Source: an uncultured Bacteroidota bacterium (GTDB lineage Bacteria; Bacteroidota; Bacteroidia; Flavobacteriales; Flavobacteriaceae). From it: a stretch of 64,000 nt of DNA. The DNA lies in the NCBI GenBank assembly GCA_902561795.1, contig CACERG010000004.1, positions 32,115 through 96,114 on the forward strand. Reading direction: 5' to 3'. The notes beneath the pieces are model-generated. The model saw only the letters and a program-made list of their open reading frames with translations. It was not told the DNA's origin and searched no databases. This document shows positions 35,601-43,489 of the stretch, piece after piece; the stretch's first letter is position 1; each line of letters opens with the position of its first letter. Position numbers and translations under genes: made by a program.

Positions 35601-36127
35601 CTTTCTGCGTAGGTTTTTAGTTGCTCAATAGGATAGTCTCCTATTAAACTTATACTAAGAATGGGTTGAAATTCTGAAAAGTCTAATTCAAAAACATTTG
35701 GTTCAATTTTAGCATTATTAAAAACTGGCCAATCTGGACCTGAAGTAATTCCATCAACTAAGTCTTTTACTTTTTGCTTGGCATCGGCGACACTTATATT
35801 TTCATCGAACTCTATATCTATAACCGAGAAATCTTCGGATGAATCAGATTTAATTTCAACTAGGTTTGAAACGCCTTTTAATGCTTCTTCTAAGGGATCT
35901 GTTACAATACGTTCTATATCCTCAGCGGTATTTCCAGGATAAATAGTACTAACAAAAACTTTGGTATCATTTATTTCAGGGAACGCCTCCCTTGGCATTG
36001 AGAAATAAGCTGAAATTCCTAGGATAAAGAAAATAGTCATAATCACATAAATGACTGTCCGGTGATCTATTGCCCAAGAGGAGAGTAAAAATTCTTTAAA
36101 TTTTGTAATGTTTTTTGGTGTAGTCAT
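32681..36127 (-). CDS. RND efflux transporter, permease subunit
   Basis: 1148 residues, AcrB/HAE-like with 12 membrane helices and two large periplasmic loops. The helix-4 signature is LVDNGIVVVEN at 413-423: AcrB has two aspartates here (407/408), this protein has Asp415 followed by Asn416, a form seen in many Bacteroidota RND pumps. NGVVLLDYTQLL in helix 10 aligns with the second half. An extra hydrophobic stretch around 505-550 makes it longer than AcrB. It forms the inner-membrane part of a tripartite pump; its ATG overlaps the adaptor stop by one base. Substrate unknown. Confidence 0.92.
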   Translation of the reverse strand: MTTPKNITKFKEFLLSSWAIDHRTVIYVIMTIFFILGISAYFSMPREAFPEINDTKVFVSTIYPGNTAEDIERIVTDPLEEALKGVSNLVEIKSDSSEDFSVIDIEFDENISVADAKQKVKDLVDGITSGPDWPVFNNAKIEPNVFELDFSEFQPILSISLIGDYPIEQLKTYAESIENQIEQLTQVKEVKIRGIQTFEVEVAVDVYKMTASRVSFNDILGAISNENSTISSGNIVMGGQRRNIRLTGEIERPEELENIVVKTDGGPVYLGEIAKISFKEKEATSYARSFGQKAVLLNVIKRGGKNLIKASSEIRKIVTNLKKTGFPSDIKVTISNDSSNLTLNQVNELVNSIIFGILLVVTVLMFFLGFRNALFVGFAIPMSMFMSFMILSTLGYTMNTMVLFGLVMGLGMLVDNGIVVVENVYRLMEKEGMSRISAAKAGIGEIAFPIIVSTATTIAAFVPLGAWPGLMGEFMIYFPITLSVVLGSSLIVAIFFNSMLVSQFMEIKDREIANKSLWRLTIILGSLGIILLFGNQNFRLLGNLMLLTPILFWMYKLFIKNLANTFQNTFLIKLENGYRKFLTFALSGYKPVFFLGGTFFLLFTSFVLMGIFPPRVEFFPENQPQQILVLIEYPEGTAIEKTNRITKKIESQVFQVMDRPKYNKNKFNLLVESGVAQVGEGAGNPFIDGGNTNELPHKGKITLTMREFKLREGVSSEELRKDIQQQLDGKFPGVSISVEKDANGPPAGYPITIEITGKEYIELVETAKSMKDYLNQINIAGVEELKIDVSKNKPGVKINIDRKKAGELGVSTSQVGQLLRSSLFGTKAGIFKKDGEDYEINVRFNKSNRYDNNALFNQNIIFRDPANGQIKEIPVTSLIERKNITSFNAIKHRQLNRVVTLYSDVLAGFNANAVVDNIKKALLSFNLEDDIQYKFSGEIEEQEKNMSFLSNALLAALGLILLLLVFQFNSISKPIIILLSIFLSFTGVFLGLMAFQMPFVILMTMMGIISLAGIVVNNGVVLLDYTQLLIDRKTIALKVPEGFILEKKEAIKAIIEGGTARLRPVILTAITTVLGLIPLAIGLNIDFFSLFSDLDPKIYIGGDNVIFWGPLAWTVIFGLTFATFLTLVIVPATFSIVYSIKVWLKKKL

Positions 36128-37299
36128 TATTCAATAATTCTTTTGACTTTCTGATTATCTACCAAGAGATTAACTCCATCGTCAACTATTAATTCGCCCA
36201 CAGTTATCCCTTTTAGAATCTCAACTATTTCATTTTTGCTTTTACCTAATTTGACATTTCTTTTTTCTGTTGTATAACCATCCTTTTCCTCAGGTTGAAT
36301 TAGCACAAACACATAAACTTTTCCGTTTGAATCTTCTCTTAATACTCTTAACGGAATTGTTATAGCCTCTGGGTTGAAATAATCTATAACATTGAGCCTT
36401 GCGTTTAGATTTGGCTTTATAAATCCATTTGGATTTTTAAGTGGTGCTTCAACACGAAATGTCCTATTGCTCGCTGTAACAAAATTCCCTGTCTTTTCGA
36501 TTTCTGTTTTTTGAGACTGATTTAACGCAGGTATAGTTACAGTTGCTTTACTTCCAACTCTTATATTTGGAATATAGTTTTCTGGAACATCCGATTCAGC
36601 GAACATATTATCGAGATTGACAATTCTGAGCACAGGGGTTACCCCGGGGACAAGATTACTTCCTAATCTTGCTGATATTTCGTCAATAATGCCATCAAAA
36701 GGAGCATAGATCTTTGTCCTTGCTAACTGTTTTCTCATTTGTGAAACTTGTTTTTGTGCTCCTTTATAACGAGTTCTTGATTCTAAGTACATCATCTCCG
36801 AACCAATTTTTTGCTCCCATAGTCTTTTTGTCCTATTATAAGAAGTTTTAGCCAACGATAATTCCAATTTCATTTGATCCAATTGACTTTTCAAACCCGC
36901 ATCATCAATAACTGCTAAAAGTTTCCCTTTTTTTACCTTTTGACCTTCTGTAACTTTTATTTCGATTAATCTTCCTGAAAATTCTGGAAATATTAAAACA
37001 TTTTGGCGAGTTTTGATGTTTGCTTGAACTTCAATTTCATGTTCAAAGGGTTGTTTTTTTACTTCAAAAGCGGTTATCAAAGTACGTTTCTCATCTCCAC
37101 CCAGTGATTTAATAGCTTCATTTATCTTATCTAATTCAAGATTTAGTTCATTTATCTTTTTGGAGTACTCTGCTTTTTTTGCATTTAGATCTGAAATACT
37201 GTTATTTGATTGAGAATCTTTAACGGTAATTTCGGATTTTCCCGGATTGCAACTTATTAAAATTATAAATGTGCAACAGAGACAGATGATTTTTTTCAT
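36127..37299 (-). CDS. RND efflux adaptor (membrane fusion protein), lipoprotein
   Basis: 390 residues. A signal sequence with lipobox IILISC (Cys about 17) anchors it in the inner membrane. An early coiled coil (ELNLELDKINEAIKSL) precedes the barrel; the lipoyl halves are IEIKVTEGQKVKKGKLLAVID and KIYAPFDGIIDEIS, flanking the alpha-hairpin that meets TolC. It lies between the TolC-like and permease genes in one operon and links the two in the periplasm. Confidence 0.92.
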   Translation of the reverse strand: MKKIICLCCTFIILISCNPGKSEITVKDSQSNNSISDLNAKKAEYSKKINELNLELDKINEAIKSLGGDEKRTLITAFEVKKQPFEHEIEVQANIKTRQNVLIFPEFSGRLIEIKVTEGQKVKKGKLLAVIDDAGLKSQLDQMKLELSLAKTSYNRTKRLWEQKIGSEMMYLESRTRYKGAQKQVSQMRKQLARTKIYAPFDGIIDEISARLGSNLVPGVTPVLRIVNLDNMFAESDVPENYIPNIRVGSKATVTIPALNQSQKTEIEKTGNFVTASNRTFRVEAPLKNPNGFIKPNLNARLNVIDYFNPEAITIPLRVLREDSNGKVYVFVLIQPEEKDGYTTEKRNVKLGKSKNEIVEILKGITVGELIVDDGVNLLVDNQKVKRIIE

Positions 37300-37308
37300 T
37301 TTTATTTG

Positions 37309-38652
37309 TTATTGAGGTGCGTTTATAAGGGTTTCTAGAAATAATTTTTTTTGAATGACATCTTGAATTGATTTAACATATTTATTTTGAGCACTATAAA
37401 GTTGTAATTGCGCCTCTCTTAATTCAAAAGAACTGGCGACTCCCTCAAAATATTTAACTGTATTTTTCTGTTCGATTCGATTAGCTAACTCAAGATTTTG
37501 CTTATTATTAAAATAATTTTCTGTTGCTAGTTGGTACTCATTATTGGCAGCTTTAACCTCGATTAAAATTCTTTCTTTAGTTTCTTTTAAATCGTTTTCA
37601 GCTTGAGAAACAGAAATTTTTGCTTTTTGAGAAAGGGCGCTCCTTCGTAATGAACTAAAAACAGGGATTTGAAGATTAACTCCAAATAGTGCAGCTCCAA
37701 ACCACTTTTGATCTGTTTGTGTAAAAGAAAAGCTTTCGCTATTTCCTGTATAATTTCCATTTAAAAAAGCAGTCAATTTTGGCAGTCCTTTTGATTTTTC
37801 GTAACGGTACAACAAAGTCTCGGAAAGTAAATTATTTTCAGCAATTTTTATGTCGATGTTATTATTTAGATTCATGTCTTCAGGGATCTTAAATCTAAAT
37901 AGACTTTCGTTAGTCATTTTATCTAAAGTGTCAGATAAAATCAATGGAGAGTTTGTTGGAAAACCCATAAGAAATTTGAGCATATTTAAAGTTATTCGCT
38001 CAATGTTTTTAGCGTATCTAACTTGCGATTCAATTCCTGATAAAGTTAGTCGGATTTGTTCAACACTTTCTTCTTCCTCAAATCCATTAAGGTACAATTG
38101 GTTTAGCTCATTTAGTGTTCTGGTTAAGTTATCTCTATTTTTTTCTAGTAACCTAATATTTTCCCTAGCTAAAAGGACTGATGAATAGGCATTAACAATA
38201 TTTTTTCTAACTTCAAGAACAGTCTTCTCAAAAATATTTTCTGATATTTTCAGGAAAATTTTAGATGCTTCTAAACCAACTATATATGATCCATCAAAAA
38301 TTAGTTGTTGAATTGTAACCCCAGCTGTCATTGTCTGTGGTGTTCCAAATTGTACTTCTGCAAAATCGCCTTCGTTTCCTCCAAAGAATTGTGCTGGAAT
38401 TAAGGAGGTAGGTAATTCTAAAAAATTTTGATAGTTTGCATTTGCACTTATTTGTGGTAAACCAATAGCAATTGTGCTCCATTGATCCTTGTAAGCTTTT
38501 TTAATTTCAAGGTTAGCTTTCTGAATGTTACTATTATTTTTTTCACCAAAAGCTATGGCTTGTTCTAGAGTTACCTGCTCGGGTAGTTGTTGGGCAAACG
38601 TAAAATTTAAGCTACATATAATAAATGAAATGCAATAATATTTTAAAATCAT
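37309..38652 (-). CDS. TolC family outer-membrane efflux protein
   Basis: 447 residues with signal peptide (about 1-20, ending TFAQQ). The two internal repeats start LEQAIAFGEKNNSNIQKANL and LELANRIEQKNTVKYFEG, as in TolC/OprM; long helices form the periplasmic tunnel. It completes the tripartite pump. Its start overlaps the TetR stop by 4 bases, so the regulator leads the operon. Confidence 0.92.
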   Translation of the reverse strand: MILKYYCISFIICSLNFTFAQQLPEQVTLEQAIAFGEKNNSNIQKANLEIKKAYKDQWSTIAIGLPQISANANYQNFLELPTSLIPAQFFGGNEGDFAEVQFGTPQTMTAGVTIQQLIFDGSYIVGLEASKIFLKISENIFEKTVLEVRKNIVNAYSSVLLARENIRLLEKNRDNLTRTLNELNQLYLNGFEEEESVEQIRLTLSGIESQVRYAKNIERITLNMLKFLMGFPTNSPLILSDTLDKMTNESLFRFKIPEDMNLNNNIDIKIAENNLLSETLLYRYEKSKGLPKLTAFLNGNYTGNSESFSFTQTDQKWFGAALFGVNLQIPVFSSLRRSALSQKAKISVSQAENDLKETKERILIEVKAANNEYQLATENYFNNKQNLELANRIEQKNTVKYFEGVASSFELREAQLQLYSAQNKYVKSIQDVIQKKLFLETLINAPQ

Positions 38653-39254
38653 ACGTTTAATTCTTTTTTATAATGATTTAATTTTTGAATTCCGTTTTGA
38701 GTACAGATTGCTCTTAAATGATACTCTGTGAAGTGAATCAGTAATTGTTCGTTTTTATATTTTTCAATTGGAAAAAGTTCTAGATCTTGAATCCCCCTGA
38801 TGCCATTAAAAAAAATCCTAGTAACAAAATCTATATTAATTTCTGAACGAAAAAGACCTGTTTCAATCCCTCTTAATAGACTTTTAGAAAACATCTCTCC
38901 TAGAACGGTAAACTCCTTTATTTGCAATTTTTGATAGATGTTTTTGTAATATTTTTGCAGTTGATAAATAGGTGAATTTTTTTCGTTTGATAGATGCTTC
39001 AAAGCTTCTTTATTCATTTGGTATAATTCTATAATCGGATCTTTAGAATGTTTAGAAATAAAAAGAATTTTTTCTATAACAATGTCAAAATGTTTCATGA
39101 CACTTGTTTCGACTAGAGTTTCCTTTTTTGGGAAATGAGCATAGATTGTTTTTTTTGAAACACCCATTTTCAATGCAATGTCGTCTACAGTAACACTCTT
39201 AAAACCGTAGTTCGAAAATTCTGTAATAGCAATATCTATGATTTTTTCTTTCAT
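38649..39254 (-). CDS. TetR/AcrR family regulator of the efflux operon
   Basis: 201 residues from ATG 39254: MKEKIIDIAITEFSNYGFKS, then VDDIALKMGVSKKTIYAHF, the TetR helix-turn-helix. The longer frame from a GTG at 39407 is rejected because it would run through the promoter and operator. The C-terminal ligand domain is unlike well-known members. It is the first gene of the tetR-tolC-adaptor-permease operon and most likely represses its own transcription through the palindrome at 39275-39301; the inducer is unknown. Confidence 0.9.
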   Translation of the reverse strand: MKEKIIDIAITEFSNYGFKSVTVDDIALKMGVSKKTIYAHFPKKETLVETSVMKHFDIVIEKILFISKHSKDPIIELYQMNKEALKHLSNEKNSPIYQLQKYYKNIYQKLQIKEFTVLGEMFSKSLLRGIETGLFRSEINIDFVTRIFFNGIRGIQDLELFPIEKYKNEQLLIHFTEYHLRAICTQNGIQKLNHYKKELNV

Positions 39255-39261
39255 TCTTTTA

Positions 39262-39290
39262 CAAATATAAAAAAGGAAACTTAAATACAA
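39262..39290 (-). promoter_or_regulatory. Promoter of the tetR efflux operon
   Basis: Minus-strand TTG (39290-39288), 18 bases, then TATATTTG (39269-39262), 8 bases before the tetR ATG. The -33 part lies inside the palindromic operator candidate. The leader would be only a few bases. Confidence 0.65.
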
Positions 39291-39301
39291 AAAAAGTTTC
39301 C
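39275..39301. promoter_or_regulatory. Candidate TetR operator palindrome
   Basis: GGAAACTT (39275-39282) and AAGTTTCC (39294-39301) form a perfect inverted repeat with an 11-base spacer. A third half-site AAGTTTC is at 39303-39309. The palindrome covers the -33 box of the tetR promoter, where bound repressor would block RNA polymerase. Confidence 0.65.
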
Positions 39302-39337
39302 AAAGTTTCTTATTAAAAATCTTAATTTTATACCTAT

Positions 39338-40318
39338 ATGAAAAATGAAAAAAAATACAGGGATGCTTTCGAGTCTGGCTTAAAAAATTATTTAGATAAA
39401 AAATCACCCGAAATTCTTTACGAACCTATTCAATACATACTTAATCTAGGAGGTAAACGTATACGTCCATTATTAGTACTAATGTCAGCTGATTTATTTG
39501 GGCACAAATATAAAGAAGCAGTAAGCGCTGCTTTAGCAATAGAAATTTTTCATAATTTCACTCTAGTTCATGATGATATAATGGATAGTGCTGAATTAAG
39601 AAGAGGTTCTGTAACAGTACATAACAAATGGAATATTAATACGGGTATTATTTCTGGAGACGTTATGCTAATAAAAGCCTATCAGGCATTAGAGGAGTAC
39701 GAAAATCCACTTTTTTCTAAACTTACAAAACTATTGAATAAGACTGCCCTAGAAGTATGTGAGGGACAACAATATGACATAGATTTTGAGGAGAAAGTTG
39801 ATGTCAATCAAAATAATTATTTAGAAATGATAAGATTAAAAACAGCGGTTTTAATAGGATGTGCTCTAAAAATGGGTGCTTTGATAGCAGATGCATCACA
39901 GGATGATTTAGAAGCTATTTATGAATTTGGAGAATTACTAGGAATAGCCTTTCAGATTCAAGATGATTATCTTGATGTATATGGTGATTCAATTTCTTTT
40001 GGGAAAAAAATTGGAGGTGATATAATTGAAAATAAAAAGACGATACTGTTCCATTATGCGATGTCTAATGGTTCTATAAATGAAAAAAAAGAATTATTAA
40101 AATGGTATGACAAAAGAATAGGTAATGGATTAGGCAATAAAAAAATAGATGCAGTTAAGTCTATTTTTGACAAAACAAATGCTGGAGAAGCTTGCATGAA
40201 ATTGGTAAACGATTACACAATGAAGGCATTTAAAACACTTTCTAATCTTGAAATCAGTTCGGAGGCAAAAAATATATTTAAAAACTTTGGGGAAAATTTA
40301 ATGAAGAGAGAATTTTAA
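39338..40318 (+). CDS. Polyprenyl synthetase (trans-isoprenyl diphosphate synthase)
   Basis: 326 residues. GGKRIRP at 38-44, first Asp-rich motif DDIMD at 79-83, second IQDDYLD at 207-213. It condenses isopentenyl diphosphate onto an allylic primer. Residues before the first motif (FHNFTLVH, Phe74/Thr75) do not decide product length; a C15-C20 product would suit the lycopene cyclase encoded next door, an octaprenyl product for quinones is the alternative. Its stop overlaps the convergent crtY stop by 4 bases. Confidence 0.9.
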   Translation: MKNEKKYRDAFESGLKNYLDKKSPEILYEPIQYILNLGGKRIRPLLVLMSADLFGHKYKEAVSAALAIEIFHNFTLVHDDIMDSAELRRGSVTVHNKWNINTGIISGDVMLIKAYQALEEYENPLFSKLTKLLNKTALEVCEGQQYDIDFEEKVDVNQNNYLEMIRLKTAVLIGCALKMGALIADASQDDLEAIYEFGELLGIAFQIQDDYLDVYGDSISFGKKIGGDIIENKKTILFHYAMSNGSINEKKELLKWYDKRIGNGLGNKKIDAVKSIFDKTNAGEACMKLVNDYTMKAFKTLSNLEISSEAKNIFKNFGENLMKREF

Positions 40319-41469
40319 AAAATTCTTCGGCGAATTGCGTTAAGAAACCAAACTTGTTGCTTAAATGAAAATGAGATAAAAATCTTAAGTTCTTTTAAAA
40401 AACTAGATTTTTCGTCAATAAAACGCAAAACATCTACAGGATGATTTTTTTGAAACATACGAGCAAATAAATTACTCCCCTGGGCATTATATTTTGTTAA
40501 TACATCAATAAATAATAAATCATAAAATAAAAAACGGTTTTTAAAACTAAATACATGAAGAGGTTTTTTTGTTTTTAAAAAAGAGAGTAAACTGTCAATT
40601 TTTCGCCGAGTATTCATAAATGTAAATCCTGTACTGGGTTTAGTCCAACCACCTGCAGTGCCAATATGTAAGAGAGTAGGAGTATTTAGTTTATAAAAAG
40701 GGAAACAGGTCATAGGAATACTTCCTTTTTCTTTTTCCTCAATTATAAAGTCAACTATTCCTTTAGATTCTAGATATGATTTTATGCCATTTTCGTATTC
40801 TTCTATTCTCAAAAGATTTTTTGAGAAAAGTGTATATTCAACTAGAGCTTCATGACTATTTTGTGGAAGCAAATAAATAAAACGAGTTTCATTTTCTTGA
40901 GGGATATTAAAATCCATGAAAATAATTTTTTTAGGATCGAAAACTGGTTTTTTTGTTTTAATAAACCATCCCAAAAAATGTTGTTTTAATACGGGGTATT
41001 TATTTTGGTTTAATAAAGGCTTCAAATCAAAAAGACTACTAAAAACACGTTTTGATTTAAAGCTTCCAGAACTTGTGATTACTTCTGTGTGTGTACCTTT
41101 TGAAATAATATCTTTAATTTCTGCTAAAAGAAATTTTGTTTTTTTAAAATTTTTAATTTGCTTATGAAATTTGTCATAAATAATTCCAGATCTTAACATT
41201 TTATATTGGAATGGATTTAGATCAAATTCACTTGTATGCGTGTCAGAACTAAATTGCGCACGATCCCATTTTTGCGAAAGAATTGAGTCAAATTCTCCAA
41301 TTGGCTTTTCCCAATAGCACCAAGTTCGGTCATTGCCACTTTTTATTTCTTTGTCTACAATTAAAATTGTTTGATTCTCAAAGTAATTATCTTGACGTAA
41401 AGCTTTTAAAAGCAGTATTCCAGAGGCACCACCACCACAAATTATATAATCAAAATATTTATTGTTCAT
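40315..41469 (-). CDS. crtY: Lycopene beta-cyclase (CrtY type)
   Basis: 384 residues from ATG 41469 (MNNKYFDYIICGGGASGILL); a frame opening at 41523 adds 18 residues before the FAD motif. Signatures: ICGGGASG for FAD, DRTWCYWE, a central FYKLNTPTLLHIGTAGG and GGWTKPSTGFTF, typical of CrtY. It cyclises lycopene to beta-carotene, the precursor of zeaxanthin or of retinal for rhodopsins. No rhodopsin, dioxygenase (blh) or other crt gene is in the window, so the end product is open. Confidence 0.88.
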   Translation of the reverse strand: MNNKYFDYIICGGGASGILLLKALRQDNYFENQTILIVDKEIKSGNDRTWCYWEKPIGEFDSILSQKWDRAQFSSDTHTSEFDLNPFQYKMLRSGIIYDKFHKQIKNFKKTKFLLAEIKDIISKGTHTEVITSSGSFKSKRVFSSLFDLKPLLNQNKYPVLKQHFLGWFIKTKKPVFDPKKIIFMDFNIPQENETRFIYLLPQNSHEALVEYTLFSKNLLRIEEYENGIKSYLESKGIVDFIIEEKEKGSIPMTCFPFYKLNTPTLLHIGTAGGWTKPSTGFTFMNTRRKIDSLLSFLKTKKPLHVFSFKNRFLFYDLLFIDVLTKYNAQGSNLFARMFQKNHPVDVLRFIDEKSSFLKELKIFISFSFKQQVWFLNAIRRRIF

Positions 41470-41549
41470 AGTTGAAGTATAAAAGTAATTAAAACACTTG
41501 TACATGTTAAAATATTCATACAATCTCTCTATTTTCGTTTAAATTTAAA

Positions 41550-42368
41550 TTGGTGGAAGTAATAGTTGAATTTTTTAAGAGTACAAATCCTGTTTACGGG
41601 GCATTTTATGCTACTCTATTTACCTGGGGAGTGACAGCACTTGGAGCTTCTCTTGTTTTTTTTGTGAGGGGGATGAATAGAGCTTTACTTGACGGAATGC
41701 TCGGTTTTACAGGTGGAGTAATGGTTGCTGCCAGCTTTTGGAGTTTATTATCTCCTGGAATTGATATGAGTCCGGGAGAGGGATTTATAAAAGTTTTACC
41801 TGCAGCTATTGGTTTTGGATTAGGTGCCTTATTTATTTTTGGAATGGATAAGGTATTACCACATGTACACATAAATTTTAAAGAATCTGAGGGAATTAAA
41901 ACCCCTTGGCATCGAACTACCTTACTAGTTTTAGCAATAACATTACATAACATTCCTGAAGGGCTTGCAGTAGGTGTACTGTTCGGAGGAGTAGCTGCAG
42001 GAATACCTGAAGCCTCAATAACTGGAGCAGTTGCCTTAGCTTTAGGAATCGGAATTCAAAATTTTCCAGAAGGAATAGCAGTATCAATGCCAATGAGAAG
42101 GCAGGGAGTCTCAAAACTCAAAAGCTTTTGGTATGGACAGCTTTCTGCCATAGTAGAACCTATAGCAGCTGTAGTTGGTGCTGTGGCTGTAACTTTTTTT
42201 ACACCTTTGCTTCCATATGCGATGGCATTTGCCGCAGGTGCTATGATTTTTGTAGTTGTAGAGGAGGTAATCCCTGAAACTCAACAAGACGAGTATACTG
42301 ATGTCGCTACACTAGGATTTATATTAGGCTTTATTGTTATGATGACTTTAGATGTATCTTTAGGCTAG
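41550..42368 (+). CDS. ZIP family divalent metal transporter
   Basis: 272 residues starting at TTG 41550 (GTG at 41553 is equally possible; there is no ATG near). About eight membrane helices. Metal-site helices carry HNIPEGLAVGV and GIQNFPEGIAVSMPMRRQG, the paired HNxPEG and QNxPEG motifs of the GufA/ZIP subfamily. It probably imports zinc or iron across the inner membrane. It ends one base from the convergent thiL end. Confidence 0.9.
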   Translation: MVEVIVEFFKSTNPVYGAFYATLFTWGVTALGASLVFFVRGMNRALLDGMLGFTGGVMVAASFWSLLSPGIDMSPGEGFIKVLPAAIGFGLGALFIFGMDKVLPHVHINFKESEGIKTPWHRTTLLVLAITLHNIPEGLAVGVLFGGVAAGIPEASITGAVALALGIGIQNFPEGIAVSMPMRRQGVSKLKSFWYGQLSAIVEPIAAVVGAVAVTFFTPLLPYAMAFAAGAMIFVVVEEVIPETQQDEYTDVATLGFILGFIVMMTLDVSLG

Positions 42369-43418
42369 TTAAATTTTGGAGAAGGATTGCCACCCCTGAG
42401 CGGTTAATTCTATTTGTTGTCCTAGACCTGTAATCATTTGACAACCTATTTTTTTATCACAAGCATGACCTATAACTGTTAGGAAAGGATGATCTTTAAT
42501 TTTATCAAAATCATTTTGACTAATTGTAAAAAGTAATTCATAATCTTCTCCTCCATTTAAAGCAGCTATTGTAGGGTTAAATTTAAATTCTTCACAAATT
42601 AAATTTACATGAGGATCTATTGGGATTTTTTCTTCAAAAAGATGAAAGCCTACATTAGAAGATTTTGAAAGATGTAATATTTCTGAAGACAACCCGTCAC
42701 TTATATCAATCATAGAAGTTGGTATAACTTCTAATTCATCTAAAAGTTTAATTACATCTTTTCTTGCTTCTGGTTTCAATTGTTTTTCAATACAGTAAGA
42801 ATATTTACTCAAATCCGGCTGGGTATTTGGATTGACTTTAAAAACTGCTTTTTCGCGTTCTAGCACTTGTAATCCCACATATGCACCTCCTAAATCCCCA
42901 CTTACGACCAATAAATCATTTTCTTTTGCACCTTTCCTATTTACAATTCTATTTTTATCGCCAAATCCAGCTGCGGTTATTGATATAATCAAGCCAGTTT
43001 TACTGCTTGTAGTATCGCCTCCTATAAGGTCTACATTATAATTTTTACAAGCCAGCTGAATTCCTTTATAAATTTCCTCAAGAGCTTCCAAAGAAAAACG
43101 ATTTGATACTGCAATTGATGTTGTGATTTGACTTGGATACACATTCATTGCATAAAGATCAGAAAGATTGACCATAACAGATTTATAACCCAAATGTTTT
43201 AGAGGGACATAGCCAAGGTCAAAATGTATACCTTCAATTAACATATCTGTAGTAATCAGAGTTAATTTACCTTTATCATTAATAATAGCTGCATCATCAC
43301 CTATTCCAAGAAGGCTAGACTTATTTGTGAGATTGAAGTTTTTTGTTAGATGTTCGATAAGGGCGAACTCTCCTAGATTACTCAACGGAGTATTGGGTGA
43401 ATTTTTACTTTCTAACAC
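42369..43418 (-). CDS. thiL: Thiamine-monophosphate kinase ThiL
   Basis: 349 residues from GTG 43418, giving MLESKNSPNTPLSNLGEFAL as in flavobacterial ThiL. Family motifs: GIGDDAAII (Mg-binding Asp pair), TTDMLIEGIHFDL, NLSDLYAMNVYP, and VDLIGGDTTSS. It phosphorylates thiamine monophosphate to TPP, the last cofactor step. It links to the thiamine uptake locus at 14391-19680: the imported vitamin must first become the monophosphate. A TACATTTG element only 5 bases upstream suggests a leaderless transcript. Confidence 0.94.
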   Translation of the reverse strand: MLESKNSPNTPLSNLGEFALIEHLTKNFNLTNKSSLLGIGDDAAIINDKGKLTLITTDMLIEGIHFDLGYVPLKHLGYKSVMVNLSDLYAMNVYPSQITTSIAVSNRFSLEALEEIYKGIQLACKNYNVDLIGGDTTSSKTGLIISITAAGFGDKNRIVNRKGAKENDLLVVSGDLGGAYVGLQVLEREKAVFKVNPNTQPDLSKYSYCIEKQLKPEARKDVIKLLDELEVIPTSMIDISDGLSSEILHLSKSSNVGFHLFEEKIPIDPHVNLICEEFKFNPTIAALNGGEDYELLFTISQNDFDKIKDHPFLTVIGHACDKKIGCQMITGLGQQIELTAQGWQSFSKI

Positions 43419-43422
43419 ATTA

Positions 43423-43430
43423 CAAATGTA
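43423..43430 (-). promoter_or_regulatory. -7 promoter element abutting the thiL start
   Basis: TACATTTG on the minus strand matches TAnnTTTG. Its last G is only 5 bases before the GTG start codon, so transcription would begin at or very near the start. Confidence 0.45.
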
Positions 43431-43489
43431 AGCATCTTATATAATTCTAAAATATGAATTCTATTTGTGTTTTTTTTAATTTTAGACGT

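Noticed and set aside
39255..39407. GTG-initiated extension of the TetR protein
   Set aside because: It runs through the promoter and palindrome and over the start of the divergent gene; the HTH begins properly at ATG 39254.
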